Shown: positions 47,298 to 58,470 of the stretch, in pieces
Position numbering within the stretch: the first letter of the stretch is position 1
Layout: the number at the start of each line of letters is the position of its first letter
Assembly (NCBI RefSeq): GCF_018130505.1
Contig: NZ_JAFCKH010000007.1
Span: forward strand, 1-64,000
Reading direction: 5' to 3'
DNA length: 64,000 nt
DNA from: Bradyrhizobium tropiciagri
Lineage (GTDB): Bacteria; Pseudomonadota; Alphaproteobacteria; Rhizobiales; Xanthobacteraceae
Program-made: the position numbers and the translations under genes
Notes under the pieces: model-generated
The model's input: only the letters and a program-made list of their open reading frames with translations
Told to the model about the DNA's origin: nothing
Databases searched by the model: none

Positions 47298-48796
47298 TGG
47301 ACACCTTCGCCGCGCTGGCGCATGGCATGGCGGTCGCCGTCCAGCCGATGAACCTGTTGTACGCGTTGATCGGCGTGTTCCTCGGCACCGCGGTCGGCGT
47401 GCTGCCGGGCATCGGTCCGGCGCTGACCGTCGCGCTGCTGCTGCCGGTCACCTACAAGCTCGATCCCGGCGGCTCGCTGATCATGTTCGCCGGCATCTAC
47501 TATGGCGGCATGTATGGCGGATCGACCACCGCGATCCTGATCAACACGCCGGGCGAGAGCGCCTCGATGGCGACCGCGCTCGAGGGCAACAAGATGGCCA
47601 AGGCCGGCCGCGGCGGGCCGGCGCTGGCAACCTCGGCGATCGGCTCATTCGTTGCCGGCACCATCGCCACCATCGGGCTTGCGTTCCTCGCGCCGTGGCT
47701 GGTCGATTTCGCTGTGCGCTTCGGCCCCGAAGATTACTTCGCGCTGATGTGCGTCGCCTTCGTCACGGTGTCCGCCACCTTCGGCGACTCCCCGATCCGC
47801 GGCCTGACCAGCCTGTTCATCGGGCTGGCGCTCGGGCTCGTCGGCATCGACAAGCTGACCGGGCAGGCGCGGCTCGCGTTCGGCATCCCCGAACTGCTCG
47901 ACGGCGTCGAGGTGACGACGTTGGCAGTCGGCCTGTTCGCGGTGGGGGAGGCGCTCTACGTCGCCTCGCGCCGGCATCATACTGAGGAGAAGCTCGAGCC
48001 GGTGCGCGGCTCGCTGTGGATGACGAAGGAAGACTGGCGGCGGTCGTGGAAACCCTGGCTGCGCGGCACGCTGTTCGGCTTCCCGATCGGTGCACTGCCG
48101 GCCGGCGGCGCCGAGATCCCGACCTTCCTGTCTTATTCCACCGAGCGGCGGCTGACCAAGCATCCGGAAGAATTCGGCAAGGGTGCGATCGAAGGCGTCG
48201 CGGGACCGGAGGCCGCCAACAACGCCTCCGCCGCCGGCACGCTGGTGCCGCTGCTGACGCTCGGGCTGCCGACATCGGCGACCGCGGCGATGATGCTGGC
48301 CGGCTTCCAGCAATACGGCCTCAACCCGGGGCCGCTGCTGTTCGCAGAGCGGCCCGATCTCGTGTGGGGCCTGATCGCCAGCCTGTTCATCGCCAACGGC
48401 ATGCTGCTGGTGCTGAACCTGCCGCTGGTCGGACTGTGGGTACGGCTGCTCGCGATCCCGCAGCCCTGGCTCTACGCCGGCATCCTGGTGTTCGCCACGA
48501 TGGGCACCATCGCCGCCAAACCGTCGGTGGTCGAATTGTCGATGCTCGCGGCCTTCGGCGTGATGGGCTTTCTGATGCGGCGGTTCGATTTCCCGATTGC
48601 GCCCGTCGTGATCGGCCTGATCCTCGGGCCGATCGCCGAAAGCCAACTGCGCCGCGCGCTCGCCATCAGCCTCGGCGATCCCATGGTGCTGCTGCAAAGC
48701 CCGATGTCGGCAACGCTGCTCGGCATCGCCCTGATCGCGCTGCTGGCGCCGTTCGTGCTGAAAGGTCTGGGGCGGTTCAAGGCGAACGAGGATTAG
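47297..48796 (+). CDS. tctA: Tripartite tricarboxylate transporter large membrane subunit
   Basis: 499 residues, about 11-12 membrane spans. [20 protein letters not shown] and [20 protein letters not shown] are TctA signatures; a second related inverted repeat lies near [20 protein letters not shown]. The frame extends upstream in tctB but the ATG at 47297 aligns with the family. No tctDE two-component genes are adjacent, so control is elsewhere. Confidence 0.95.
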   Translation: MDTFAALAHGMAVAVQPMNLLYALIGVFLGTAVGVLPGIGPALTVALLLPVTYKLDPGGSLIMFAGIYYGGMYGGSTTAILINTPGESASMATALEGNKMAKAGRGGPALATSAIGSFVAGTIATIGLAFLAPWLVDFAVRFGPEDYFALMCVAFVTVSATFGDSPIRGLTSLFIGLALGLVGIDKLTGQARLAFGIPELLDGVEVTTLAVGLFAVGEALYVASRRHHTEEKLEPVRGSLWMTKEDWRRSWKPWLRGTLFGFPIGALPAGGAEIPTFLSYSTERRLTKHPEEFGKGAIEGVAGPEAANNASAAGTLVPLLTLGLPTSATAAMMLAGFQQYGLNPGPLLFAERPDLVWGLIASLFIANGMLLVLNLPLVGLWVRLLAIPQPWLYAGILVFATMGTIAAKPSVVELSMLAAFGVMGFLMRRFDFPIAPVVIGLILGPIAESQLRRALAISLGDPMVLLQSPMSATLLGIALIALLAPFVLKGLGRFKANED

Positions 48797-48821
48797 CGCG
48801 GCGCTTCGGCAGCGGGAGTGT

Positions 48822-49160
48822 CTAGCCGCGCGGGCTCGGCTGGGGCGATGGTGACGCCCCCGGTTGCGGCGCGCCGGCCGACGCCGGCGGAGCCGTTATG
48901 GGCTGCTGATCGCCTGCGCCGTGCGGAATGCACGTTCCGACGTTGCTGAGTAATCGTCGCGCCTGCAGATCACGGGCCTTGGAATAGTCTCGTCGCTTGG
49001 GGATGTTCTCCGCCGCCCAGCGATCCCACACTTCGAATGCGTCGGCGTAGTGCTTGCGCATCTGTTCTTCCGCCGAGAGGCAATCGGCGAACTTCTCGAA
49101 CACCAGGTCCGTGTTCACGGGCGTCATGCCCCCGACCAGGACCACGAGCATCCATTTCAT
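48822..49160 (-). CDS. Hypothetical protein (112 aa), possibly exported
   Basis: A short hydrophobic start (MKWMLVVLVGGMTPV) may be a signal or anchor. A helical region with two Cys follows (FEKFADCLSAEEQMRKHYAD and LLSNVGTCIPHG), which could form a disulphide. The Pro-rich tail (about 92-112) is low complexity. It converges on tctA. No family known. Confidence 0.55.
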   Translation of the reverse strand: MKWMLVVLVGGMTPVNTDLVFEKFADCLSAEEQMRKHYADAFEVWDRWAAENIPKRRDYSKARDLQARRLLSNVGTCIPHGAGDQQPITAPPASAGAPQPGASPSPQPSPRG

Positions 49161-49257
49161 GGCGGCAAAGCCTTTGCTATCGCCCCAATGATTGGAGACA
49201 GCGACAACCCATCAAGAAAGGCCGCCAATGCGATTGGCAGCCCTTCTTCCTCGCCCG

Positions 49258-49539
49258 TTACCACCGCCGCCAATGACGGTGATGATGGCGCCAGCCGTAG
49301 TGGTGGCCGCGGTGCCAGCCATAGTGGCGTCCGCGGCCCCAGCCATAGTGGTGGCCGCGCCCGCCGTGATGGCCCCAGCCGTGCCCATGTCCATGTCCAT
49401 GGCCGCCCTTGACGTGGATGACTGCGTCATCCTGGGTCGCCAGGGGCGCCATCCCCAACCTCGCGGAAGCGGGGCCGGCGCACGCCAAGATCATCAACGA
49501 CAGCGCTGCTGTCATCCACCGAACGTATCTCACCGACAA
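49258..49539 (-). CDS. His/Gly-rich secreted small protein (93 aa)
   Basis: Signal peptide MSVRYVRWMTAALSLMILACAGPASA. The mature part is 66 residues, of which the last 50 are almost only His, Gly, Arg, Trp and Tyr in HGHG, HYGWGRG and HHYGW motifs. Metal binding at the cell envelope is plausible. A Cys in the signal peptide (ILAC) could be a lipobox-like site. The ATG at 49539 is the first Met of the frame. Confidence 0.65.
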   Translation of the reverse strand: MSVRYVRWMTAALSLMILACAGPASARLGMAPLATQDDAVIHVKGGHGHGHGHGWGHHGGRGHHYGWGRGRHYGWHRGHHYGWRHHHRHWRRW

Positions 49540-49651
49540 ATTCCTCCCGCGCGGGATTGCGCGGGTTTCAAAGCCGGGAGCGCCTCAATTGTTCCAATTG
49601 GCGGTCAAATAGTTCCGCCAGACGGGTTGAGTAGCCGCGACTGCACGCGCT

Positions 49652-49792
49652 TCAGCGCGGAGCGGGGCTCGGTCGCCAGGAGAGGTCGTCGGACCAAAGG
49701 TAGATTGCGATGGCTGCGAGGCACAATGCGAGGCCGATCCAGAAGATCGGTGAGTGATGGATCGGTCGTCGCTGGCTCGGAACGGGCTTCAT
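49652..49792 (-). CDS. Tiny membrane protein (46 aa)
   Basis: ATG at 49792, stop at 49652-49654. MKPVPSQRRPIHHSPI is followed by one clean span (FWIGLALCLAAIAIYLW) and a polar end (SDDLSWRPSPAPR). The start overlaps the stop of the preceding tiny ORF by ATGA. Span, positive-inside pattern and coupling suggest translation. Unknown function. Confidence 0.5.
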   Translation of the reverse strand: MKPVPSQRRPIHHSPIFWIGLALCLAAIAIYLWSDDLSWRPSPAPR

Positions 49793-49890
49793 TCAATCGA
49801 CTCATCGCGCAGGTGCTTGGGGATCGGCAATAGCTCGAGTGCCAATGCGCCAAGGCTGGCGCCGAGGCAAAATACTGTCAAGCGCCGCAT
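49789..49890 (-). CDS. Tiny membrane protein (33 aa)
   Basis: ATG at 49890 gives MRRLTVFCLGASLGALALEL, then LPIPKHLRDESIE. One span with basic residues before it. The frame is open further upstream (about 23 codons, WKKWAGTPATGQAANG) but without a start codon, so the gene may be truncated or begin at a non-standard codon. Coupled to the 46-residue ORF. Low support. Confidence 0.4.
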   Translation of the reverse strand: MRRLTVFCLGASLGALALELLPIPKHLRDESIE

Positions 49891-50074
49891 CCGGTTCGCG
49901 AAACCATTGGCCGCCTGTCCCGTAGCTGGAGTGCCGGCCCATTTCTTCCATTGGTCCTACGAGCCGGCTGGGGCCGTTCGGCCTACCCAGTCACGAGCGG
50001 CCCCACCTTGTTCCGGCTTTTGACCTCGCTCGAGGAGATGCAGCCAAGTTTCGGCTGCCGCTCGGTCAAAGGCA

Positions 50075-50428
50075 TCATTCCTTCCGCAGAATCTTGTCCA
50101 TCGCCTTACCGCGCGCCAGCTCGTCGATGAGCTTGTCGAGGTAGCGGATCTCACGCATCGTCGGTTCCTCGATCTCTTCGACGCGGACGCCGCACACCAC
50201 GCCCTTGATCAGGGCGCGCGAGGGATTGGGCTCGGGAGCCTTCGCGAAGAACGTCTCGAAGTCGGTTTTCTTGTCGATTTGGGTCTTCAACTCCTTCGCA
50301 CCGTAGCCGGTCAACCAGGTGATGACCTGGTCGACCTCGGCCTTGGTGCGTCCCTTTTTCTCAGCCTTCGCGACGTAGAGCGGGTAAACGCTCGCGAAGC
50401 TCGTCGTGTAGATTCGATGTTTCGCCAT
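50075..50428 (-). CDS. DUF2200 family protein
   Basis: 117 residues, soluble: [20 protein letters not shown], then [20 protein letters not shown], and [20 protein letters not shown]. The family is widespread in bacteria, uncharacterised. The gene is only 29 bp from the end of the TonB receptor gene on the same strand, so it may follow it in transcription. Confidence 0.88.
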   Translation of the reverse strand: MAKHRIYTTSFASVYPLYVAKAEKKGRTKAEVDQVITWLTGYGAKELKTQIDKKTDFETFFAKAPEPNPSRALIKGVVCGVRVEEIEEPTMREIRYLDKLIDELARGKAMDKILRKE

Positions 50429-50457
50429 GAACTACTCCGGGTGTCACCCGGCGCAGC

Positions 50458-52740
50458 TTACCATTTGTAGCCGATGCTTGCAGTGATGCGGCGGCGATCG
50501 CCGTAGTAGCAGGAGCTGATGGTCGCGCAGCTCGCGACGTAGGTCTTGTCCGTGACGTTGAGGACATTGAGCGCGGCGCGCCAGTGGTTGTCCCACTCGT
50601 AGTGGACGGCGAGGTCGCCCAGCACGAAAGCGGGGACGGCCGCGGTGTTGGCCTGGTCGGCGAAGGACGACCCGACATAGCGGATGCCGCCGCCGAAGCC
50701 GAAGCCGCGCAGCGGGCCTTGGCTGAACGTATAGTCGGTCCAGACCGAGGCGAACTCACGCGGCGTGTTGGTCGGAACGGTGCCGATCAGCGCGGGATTG
50801 AGGTCCTTGCTGACGAACAGGTCGTAATTGGTGTAGCTTGCCACCAGCTTGAAATCAGGCGTGATGTTGGCGACCGCCTCGAGCTCGATGCCGCGCGAGG
50901 TGACCTCGCCGTTTTGGGTCTGGAACAGGACGTTGTTCGGGTCCGTGGTCAGTGCATTCTTTCGCTTCAGGTCGAAGTAGGCGATGCCGAACCGCGCGTT
51001 GAGCCCGGCCGGCTCGTACTTCACGCCGACTTCGGTCTGCTCGGAGGTCTCCGGCAGCAGCAACCGTCCGGCCGAATTGGTGCCGATGATCGGATTGTAG
51101 CCGGTCATGTAGGAGACGTAGGGCGCAACGCCGCTGTCGAAATTGTAGATCGCGCCGACGCGGCCGGAGAAATTGCTGTCGTCGCGGCTCTGGTCCGCGC
51201 CGATGCGGTTCTGGTTGTTGAGATCAACCCAGTCCTGGCGGCCGGACAGCACCACCGTCAGCCGGTCGAGCTTGACCTGATCCTGCAGATAGAGGCCGGC
51301 CATGCCCTGAGTGAGATAGGCGTTCTGATACAGCGGGCCGCTGTACGGAGAATTGGTGCCGTAGACCGGATTGAACACGTTGAAGTTGGTGCCCATCCCG
51401 AAGCCCTGGCGGTCGTCGATGCCGTAATGCTTGAGGTCTACGCCGACGAGGGCGGTGTGCTGCAGCGCGCCGGTGGCGAAGCGGTATTCGAGCTGGTTGT
51501 CGAGGTTGAACTGGTTGGCGACGCCGCGGGCGTAGAAGTTGCCGCGCGAGATGTCGCCGGCGGCCGGTGTCGTCGCCCAGCCGAGCCCGTAGAGGCCGGT
51601 GTAATAGACGTCGACATGGCCGAAGCGCGCGTTCTGGCGGAAGTCGACGCTCTCGGTGAGGCTCTTCTCGAACTGGTAGCCGAGCGTCTCCTGCTCGCGG
51701 CGGAATGTGTCGGCGCTGGGATCGCCGATGAACAGGCTGGTCGGAATCTTGCCGAACGGCGCGTTGGTGACGGTGCCGACATAGGGCAGGAAGTTCAGCG
51801 CCCGCGTGTTGTTGTGTGCGGCCGTGGCGTAGACGGTGAGGCGGGTGTCGGCGTCCGGTCGATAGGTCACCGACGGGGCGAAGAAGAAGTTGTTGTCGTA
51901 GATGTAGTCGGTCTGGGTGCCGCCGCCCTGCACCTGGCCGACCATGCGGTATTGCAGCTGCGCATTGCCTTGCTGCGGGACCGCGCCGCCGATGTCGAAC
52001 GAGGTATAGGCGTTGCCGAAATTGTTGATGCCGGCCTCGATGTAGCGCACGGGTTCAGCTTGCGGCAGCTTGCTGACCGCGTTGACGAGGCCGCCCGGCG
52101 CCGAGCCGCCGTACAGGATGCCGGACGGGCCACGCAGGATCTCGACGCGCTCGAGGTTGAACGGCTGCAGCTTCCAGCTCGCATAGGAGGTGTAGAACAG
52201 CTGCAGGCCGTCGAGGAACAGCGACTCGTTCTGTGCGGGGAAGCCGCGGATCAGGAACCAGTCGTTGCGGAAATCGGTGCCGTAGGTGCCGCCGATCACG
52301 CCCGGCGTGTAGCGCAGTACCTCGTCGAACCTGCTGACGATCTTCTGGTCGCGGATCTGCTCGGCGCCGACCACGGTGATCGATTGCGGCGTCTCGATGA
52401 TCGGCGTGCTGGTCTTGGTGCCGCTGGCGCTGAGCCGCGCCAGATAGCCGTTGACGGGACCAGTGGCGGTTTCGCGCGCGGTGCTGCGCGCAGCGGCAGC
52501 CGGTTGTGCGGTCTGCGCGCCTGCCGCGGGAGCGGCCGTAGCGCGCCGTGGCGCGCTTCGCGAGCGCGCGGCCCGTTGCGACTGCGACGGCCGCACTGAC
52601 CGCGCCGATTGTTGGTTCGGCGCATCGACCGTGACCGACGGCAATTGCGATTGCGCGAACGCATCGTCCGCACCGATCGCCGACAGCACCATCAGACTCG
52701 ACGCAGCAAACTGCGCCGGTCGCATCCACTTGCACGACAT
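50458..52740 (-). CDS. TonB-dependent siderophore receptor
   Basis: 760 residues: signal peptide (about 1-29, ending DAFAQ), a low-complexity Ala/Arg/Thr stretch (about 45-90) and the plug (ETPQSITVVGAEQIRDQKIV, then RNDWFLIRGFPAQNESLFLD). The 22-strand barrel ends ITASIGYKW, with the terminal aromatic needed for outer-membrane insertion. FhuA/FpvA-like plug sequences suggest an Fe3+-siderophore (ferrichrome or hydroxamate) ligand. No periplasmic or ABC partner genes are adjacent. Probably iron-regulated. Confidence 0.93.
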   Translation of the reverse strand: MSCKWMRPAQFAASSLMVLSAIGADDAFAQSQLPSVTVDAPNQQSARSVRPSQSQRAARSRSAPRRATAAPAAGAQTAQPAAAARSTARETATGPVNGYLARLSASGTKTSTPIIETPQSITVVGAEQIRDQKIVSRFDEVLRYTPGVIGGTYGTDFRNDWFLIRGFPAQNESLFLDGLQLFYTSYASWKLQPFNLERVEILRGPSGILYGGSAPGGLVNAVSKLPQAEPVRYIEAGINNFGNAYTSFDIGGAVPQQGNAQLQYRMVGQVQGGGTQTDYIYDNNFFFAPSVTYRPDADTRLTVYATAAHNNTRALNFLPYVGTVTNAPFGKIPTSLFIGDPSADTFRREQETLGYQFEKSLTESVDFRQNARFGHVDVYYTGLYGLGWATTPAAGDISRGNFYARGVANQFNLDNQLEYRFATGALQHTALVGVDLKHYGIDDRQGFGMGTNFNVFNPVYGTNSPYSGPLYQNAYLTQGMAGLYLQDQVKLDRLTVVLSGRQDWVDLNNQNRIGADQSRDDSNFSGRVGAIYNFDSGVAPYVSYMTGYNPIIGTNSAGRLLLPETSEQTEVGVKYEPAGLNARFGIAYFDLKRKNALTTDPNNVLFQTQNGEVTSRGIELEAVANITPDFKLVASYTNYDLFVSKDLNPALIGTVPTNTPREFASVWTDYTFSQGPLRGFGFGGGIRYVGSSFADQANTAAVPAFVLGDLAVHYEWDNHWRAALNVLNVTDKTYVASCATISSCYYGDRRRITASIGYKW

Positions 52741-53507
52741 TTATTCCCCGCTCTCCAAAGAAATATTCGAGCGAGCGTTATCATGATGATTTACGGAAAT
52801 AGGCTTCTGGTATTTAGAACCCATCCAAGCCGTGCGCTACGTTCGCATGTGTGACCGAACGACAACGCTGTATTCGACATTCTCGCATCCGATGCGCGAA
52901 TGTTTTGAATCGATCCAGACTAGAATGATTCAAGCCGCTTTGCTGATGCGACAGACGACCGTAGGCGATGCGCGTCTTTGTCGGAGTCGCAACGATCAGA
53001 GGAGATGAGTACGGCTCGATTTTTGTTAATTCCGTAAGACAGAATCTGCGCTCTCTCGATCAATCGACATATCGCGAGTGATCCTGATGTCCGCACGGTT
53101 CGAGTCCGAATCTTCGAGGCGGCGAGCTCGGTTGGTTCGACGGCATGATCGGCCTCCCCGGTGGGATGACCCGCGGCTTGGTCCGGACCTCGAAGATGCG
53201 ACCGCTACACCATGCCGGGGCGCGGAGGCCGGCCGGTCGCAGGGACGAGGGAACGATCCCGACGCGGCCGGTTGAGACCGTGGAGGCGGGTCCGTCGATC
53301 ACGTGCCGGCTCGGGGCCGGGCGGGGCGGGGGACGCCCCTCGCAATCCCCGCCATCCCCACCATATCTGGCATAATTGGCGGGGGGACACCGCAATGGCT
53401 TGGCCGTTGTGGGGCGATGTGATAACCCTCTGGCACCAGCTTCGACCGCCACTTTGGACCGTCCGCACTCCACCTTAAAGGCTTGCGGCGGTGGAGATAT
53501 TTCGCCG
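52741..53507. other. Upstream region of the siderophore receptor and glyA
   Basis: A 767-bp divergent spacer. The left 300 bp are AT-richer and contain TTTAGAAC (52813-52820) and CTAGAATGATTCAAG (52919-52933), which look like Irr/iron-control-element halves. The right half is very GC-rich with only shadow frames. I could not recognise a glycine riboswitch. Confidence 0.35.
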
Positions 53508-54809
<1,302 letters not shown>

Positions 54810-54888
54810 GGTCGCATGATCCGGAAAAGCGGGGCACCGGTTTTCCGAAGAGATTATGCGCAAATAGAAACTCAAAGGTCTCCGTCGG

Positions 54889-55371
54889 ATGCGCTGTCCG
54901 AGCTGCAACTCACTCGATACGCAGGTCAAGGACTCGCGTCCGACCGAGGATTCCTCGGTGATCCGCCGGCGGCGCGTCTGCATGACCTGCAACTTCCGCT
55001 TCACGACCTTCGAGCGCGTGCAGCTGCGCGAGCTCACCGTGATCAAGCGCAACGGCCGCCGGGTGCCGTTCGACCGCGACAAGCTGGTGCGCTCGCTGCA
55101 GATCTCCCTGCGCAAGCGCCCGGTGGATTCAGAGCGGCTGGAGAAGATGGTCTCGACCATCGTGCGCGAGCTCGAGAGCGGCGGCGAGGCCGAGGTGTCG
55201 TCGGAGGCGATCGGCGAGATCGTGATGGAGCATCTGCGCGGGCTCGACGATGTCGCTTATGTGCGCTTCGCTTCCGTCTATCGTAATTTCCGCGAGGCCA
55301 AGGATTTCGAAGCCGTGCTCGACGAGTTGACCGGCGACGAGGACCCGCGGGTCGCGACGTTGCGAAAATGA
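54889..55371 (+). CDS. nrdR: Transcriptional repressor NrdR
   Basis: NrdR represses ribonucleotide reductase genes in response to dATP/ATP. 160 residues. Zinc ribbon: Cys3, Cys6, Cys31, Cys34 ([12 protein letters not shown], then RRRVCMTC). The ATP-cone shows [16 protein letters not shown]. The stop overlaps the ribD start by ATGA. Confidence 0.96.
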   Translation: MRCPSCNSLDTQVKDSRPTEDSSVIRRRRVCMTCNFRFTTFERVQLRELTVIKRNGRRVPFDRDKLVRSLQISLRKRPVDSERLEKMVSTIVRELESGGEAEVSSEAIGEIVMEHLRGLDDVAYVRFASVYRNFREAKDFEAVLDELTGDEDPRVATLRK

Positions 55372-56516
55372 TCTTCCGGATCCTGGAAGACCAGTTCGCG
55401 CAAAAATCCAAAGAGGCGAAAGCCGCTGACCTGCGTTTCATGCAGCTGGCGCTCGCGCTCGGCCGGCGCGGGCTCGGGCGCACCTGGCCCAATCCCGCGG
55501 TCGGTGCCGTCATCGTCAAGGACGGCGTCATCGTCGGCCGCGGCTGGACCCAGCCGGGCGGACGCCCGCATGCCGAGGTCGAGGCACTCCGGCGCGCCGG
55601 CGCAGCCGCGCGCGGCGCCACGCTCTACGTGACGCTCGAGCCCTGTTCGCATTTCGGCCGCTCGCCGCCCTGTGCGGATGCCGTGGTCGCAGCCGGGCTC
55701 GCCCGGGTCGTCTCGGCGATCGAGGATCCCAATCCGGAAGTGGCCGGGAAGGGCCATGCCAAGCTGCGCGAAGCCGGCATCGCGGTCGATGTCGGGCTGT
55801 GCGCCGCCGAGGCCGCGCGCGACCATGCCGGGCATTTCCGCCGTATCAGGGACAAGCGTCCGCATGTGATCCTCAAACTCGCCGTCTCCACCGACGAGAT
55901 GATCGCTGCCGCCGGCCACCGGCCGGTCGCGATCACCGGCGATATCGCGCGGACGCGCGTGCATCTGCTCCGCGCGCAAAGCGATGCGATCCTGGTCGGG
56001 ATCGGCACCGTGCTGGCGGACGATCCGGTTCTGACCTGTCGCCTGCCGGGCATGGCGGCGCGCTCGCCGGTGCGCGTGGTGCTCGACCGCGCGCTGCGCC
56101 TGCGGGGCGATAGCCGCCTCGTGCATTCGGCGCGCCAGACGCCGCTCTGGGTGATGACGTCTGACATGGCCGAGGCGCCTGCCGCGATGAAACTCGGCGC
56201 TGCCGGCGCAGAGGTGATCCGTGTCGCCGCCAGGGCGGCGCCGGGGCTCGATCTGCCGGCCGTGCTGCACGCTCTGGCGGACAAGGGCATCACGCGGCTG
56301 ATGGTCGAGGGCGGCTCGCGGGTCGCGGCATCCTTCGTTTCGGCCGGTCTGGTGGATGAAGCCTGGCTGCTGCGCGGGCCCGAGACGATCGGCGCCGGCG
56401 GCGTTCCCGCGCTGGACGCATTGCGGCTGGCCGCAATCACGCAGTCGCCGGCTTTCCGTCTTCATGCTAGCGAGATGCTCGGCAAGGACCACTTCGAAAT
56501 CTACGAGCGGGCGTAA
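55368..56516 (+). CDS. ribD: Bifunctional riboflavin deaminase/reductase
   Basis: RibD deaminates and reduces the pyrimidine intermediate in riboflavin synthesis. 382 residues. Deaminase zinc site: His68-Ala-Glu70 (HAEVEAL), Cys93 and Cys102 ([12 protein letters not shown]). The reductase half has [20 protein letters not shown] and [14 protein letters not shown]. The first 25 residues are non-homologous, so the Met at residue 25 (FMQLAL) could be the true start, but ATGA coupling with nrdR favours 55368. Confidence 0.95.
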   Translation: MIFRILEDQFAQKSKEAKAADLRFMQLALALGRRGLGRTWPNPAVGAVIVKDGVIVGRGWTQPGGRPHAEVEALRRAGAAARGATLYVTLEPCSHFGRSPPCADAVVAAGLARVVSAIEDPNPEVAGKGHAKLREAGIAVDVGLCAAEAARDHAGHFRRIRDKRPHVILKLAVSTDEMIAAAGHRPVAITGDIARTRVHLLRAQSDAILVGIGTVLADDPVLTCRLPGMAARSPVRVVLDRALRLRGDSRLVHSARQTPLWVMTSDMAEAPAAMKLGAAGAEVIRVAARAAPGLDLPAVLHALADKGITRLMVEGGSRVAASFVSAGLVDEAWLLRGPETIGAGGVPALDALRLAAITQSPAFRLHASEMLGKDHFEIYERA

Positions 56517-57124
56517 TGTTTACCGGAATTGTCACCGATGTCGGTGAGATCACCAGCTTGAAGCAGGTCGCGCAGGGGCAGCTGCACCGGATGCGGATCG
56601 CCTGCGACTACGACCAGACCACGATCGCCGACGGCGCCTCGATCGCCTGCAATGGCGTCTGCCTCACGGTGGTGGCCTCCGGCACCGCCGGTGGCAAGAC
56701 CTGGTTCGACGTCGACGCCGCTGCCGAGACGCTCGGCATGACCACGGCAAAGGGCTGGGGCGAGGGTCACAGGCTCAACCTCGAGCGCGCGCTGAAGATC
56801 GGCGACGAGCTCGGCGGCCATATCGTGGCCGGCCACGCCGACGGCATCGCCACCATCACAAAGCGCGACGACCTGCCTGATATGGCGCGCTTCGAACTGA
56901 AAACGACGCGGGAACTGGCGCGTTTCATCGCGGCGAAGGGATCGGTGACGCTGGACGGTGTGTCGCTGACGGTGAACACGGTCGACGACGTCAGCTTCTC
57001 GGTGCTGATCATCCCGCATACGCTGCAGGTCACGACGCTGAGTGGCTGGAAGGCCGGCAGCGAGGTCAATATCGAGGTCGATCTGATGGCCCGCTATGCG
57101 GCGCGGCTGTCGGAGATGAAGTGA
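56516..57124 (+). CDS. ribE: Riboflavin synthase alpha subunit
   Basis: Dismutates two 6,7-dimethyl-8-ribityllumazine molecules to riboflavin. 202 residues, two similar beta-barrels: [12 protein letters not shown] with ASIACNGVCLTV, and GGHIVAGHADGIA with GSVTLDGVSLTVNTV. The start overlaps the ribD stop by one base (TAATG). Confidence 0.95.
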   Translation: MFTGIVTDVGEITSLKQVAQGQLHRMRIACDYDQTTIADGASIACNGVCLTVVASGTAGGKTWFDVDAAAETLGMTTAKGWGEGHRLNLERALKIGDELGGHIVAGHADGIATITKRDDLPDMARFELKTTRELARFIAAKGSVTLDGVSLTVNTVDDVSFSVLIIPHTLQVTTLSGWKAGSEVNIEVDLMARYAARLSEMK

Positions 57125-57144
57125 CGGCGTAAACCGTCACGCAA

Positions 57145-57226
57145 GCGTCATTCCGGGATGGTCCGAAAGCCCCCGGAATCTCGTCATTCCGGGCTCGATG
57201 CTCGCGCATCGCCCCGGAATGACGAC
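57145..57226. repeat. Intergenic palindrome, GCGTCATTCCGGG family
   Basis: GTCATTCCGGGATGG...CCCCGGAATGAC forms a long imperfect stem; inside is GATGCTCGCGCATC. Between ribE and ribH. A dispersed bradyrhizobial element; it interrupts an otherwise tight operon. Confidence 0.85.
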
Positions 57227-57305
57227 GTCGAAGCATTCCTGCTTGGCTTCAAGTCCCCCGGCGACTAAATAACCCGCCGGTACCAGTAGAAACGGATCGT
57301 AGACC

Positions 57306-57797
57306 ATGGCTGACGCGCGGCGCGCACCCCTGAAGGACCAGACCGACATCACCGGCGCGCGCGCGCTGATCGTCGAGGCGCGGTTCTATGACGACATCCA
57401 GGACGCGCTGCTGGAAGGCGCGCTGGCCGAGCTGAAGGCCGCCGGCGTCAGCCACGACATCCTCACCGTACCGGGCGCGCTGGAAATCCCGGCCGCAATC
57501 GCGATCGCGATCGATGCGGCGGAGGCGAATGGAAAACCCTATGACGCGGCGATCGCGCTCGGCTGCGTGGTGCGCGGCGACACCATCCATTTCGAGATCG
57601 TCTCGCAGGAATCCTCGCGCGGCCTGATGGACCTCGCAGTCGCGCGCAAATTCCCGCTCGGCAACGGCATCCTCACCGTCAACACCGAGGCGCAGGCCTG
57701 GGCGCGGGCGAGGGCCAGCGAACTGAACAAGGGCGGCGATGCCGCGCGCGCGGCGCTCGCGATGCTGCGCATCAAACGCCGTCTGGCGAAGGCCTGA
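57306..57797 (+). CDS. ribH: 6,7-dimethyl-8-ribityllumazine synthase
   Basis: RibH makes the lumazine substrate of RibE. 163 residues, assembling as a capsid or decamer. Motifs: [32 protein letters not shown], and [14 protein letters not shown] with the catalytic His. The ATG at 57306 is preceded by a purine-rich run. NusB begins 2 bp after the stop. Confidence 0.96.
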   Translation: MADARRAPLKDQTDITGARALIVEARFYDDIQDALLEGALAELKAAGVSHDILTVPGALEIPAAIAIAIDAAEANGKPYDAAIALGCVVRGDTIHFEIVSQESSRGLMDLAVARKFPLGNGILTVNTEAQAWARARASELNKGGDAARAALAMLRIKRRLAKA

Positions 57798-57799
57798 CC

Positions 57800-58294
57800 A
57801 TGGCAGACAGCAACAAGCCCGGCAAACCTCCCGAACGCAAGGCCAACCGGCGCGGCGCCGCGCGGCTCGCGGCCGTGCAGGCGCTTTACCAGATGGATAT
57901 CGGCGGTGCCGGCATCAACGACATCTTCGCCGAGTTCGAGAGCCACTGGCTCGGTAACGAGGTCGAGGGCGACAAATACCTGCCGGCGGAGGCTGCGTTC
58001 TTCCGCGACGTCGTTTCCGGCGTGGTGCGCGACCAGGCGCGGCTCGATCCCCTGATCGACGACGCGCTGGCCAAGGGTTGGCCCCTGAAGCGGATCGACG
58101 CCATCCTGCGCGCGGTGCTGCGGGCCGGCTCCTACGAGCTCGAGCACCGCAAGGACGTGCCCGGCCGCGTCGTGGTGTCGGAATATGTCGACGTCGCGCA
58201 CGCCTTTGTCGAGAAGGACGAGACCGGCATGGTCAACGCCGTGCTCGACCAGATCGCGCGCCAATTCCGCGGCGACGAGTTTGTGCGGGGATAG
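57800..58294 (+). CDS. nusB: Transcription antitermination factor NusB
   Basis: NusB binds boxA with S10 in rRNA antitermination. 164 residues, all-helical: RRGAARLAAVQALYQMDI at the start, and LKRIDAILRAVLRAGSYELE, then VSEYVDVAHAF near the end. The N-terminal 14 residues are basic and unstructured. ribH-nusB pairing is typical. Confidence 0.95.
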   Translation: MADSNKPGKPPERKANRRGAARLAAVQALYQMDIGGAGINDIFAEFESHWLGNEVEGDKYLPAEAAFFRDVVSGVVRDQARLDPLIDDALAKGWPLKRIDAILRAVLRAGSYELEHRKDVPGRVVVSEYVDVAHAFVEKDETGMVNAVLDQIARQFRGDEFVRG

Positions 58295-58317
58295 GCTGGC
58301 GTGCCTCTCTCCGTAGC

Positions 58318-58459
58318 CGTCACCCTGAGGTGCGAGCACTTGCGAGCCTCGAAGGGCGGCGGCGTGGCGTGGAGGCTGCATCCGGGCCGTGCATCCTTCG
58401 AGGCTCGCACGGGCTCGCACCTCCAGCGACAAAGGCGTAGCCTTTGTGCAGGGATGACG
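58318..58459. repeat. Intergenic palindrome, CCTGAGGTGCGAGC family
   Basis: CCGTCACCCTGAGGTGCGAG, then GAGCCTCGAAG, pairs with CTTCGAGGCTCGC and GCTCGCACCTCCAG. The right end (GGGATGACGG) abuts the thiL start. A long branched hairpin between nusB and thiL, disturbing the choice of start for thiL. Confidence 0.8.
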
Positions 58460-58470
58460 GGTCTGATGGC

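Noticed and set aside
50584-52599. 671-residue plus-strand frame opposite the TonB receptor
   Set aside because: Antisense shadow; the receptor has a signal peptide, plug and barrel end.
53085-53130. tRNA-like GGTTCGAGTCC segment
   Set aside because: No acceptor or anticodon stem can be formed around it.
53145-53375. 76-residue frame before glyA
   Set aside because: Arg/Gly/Pro-rich with no ribosome site; probably GC-driven.
53041-53507. Glycine riboswitch before glyA
   Set aside because: I looked for the paired aptamer pattern and did not find it; a covariance-model search would settle it.
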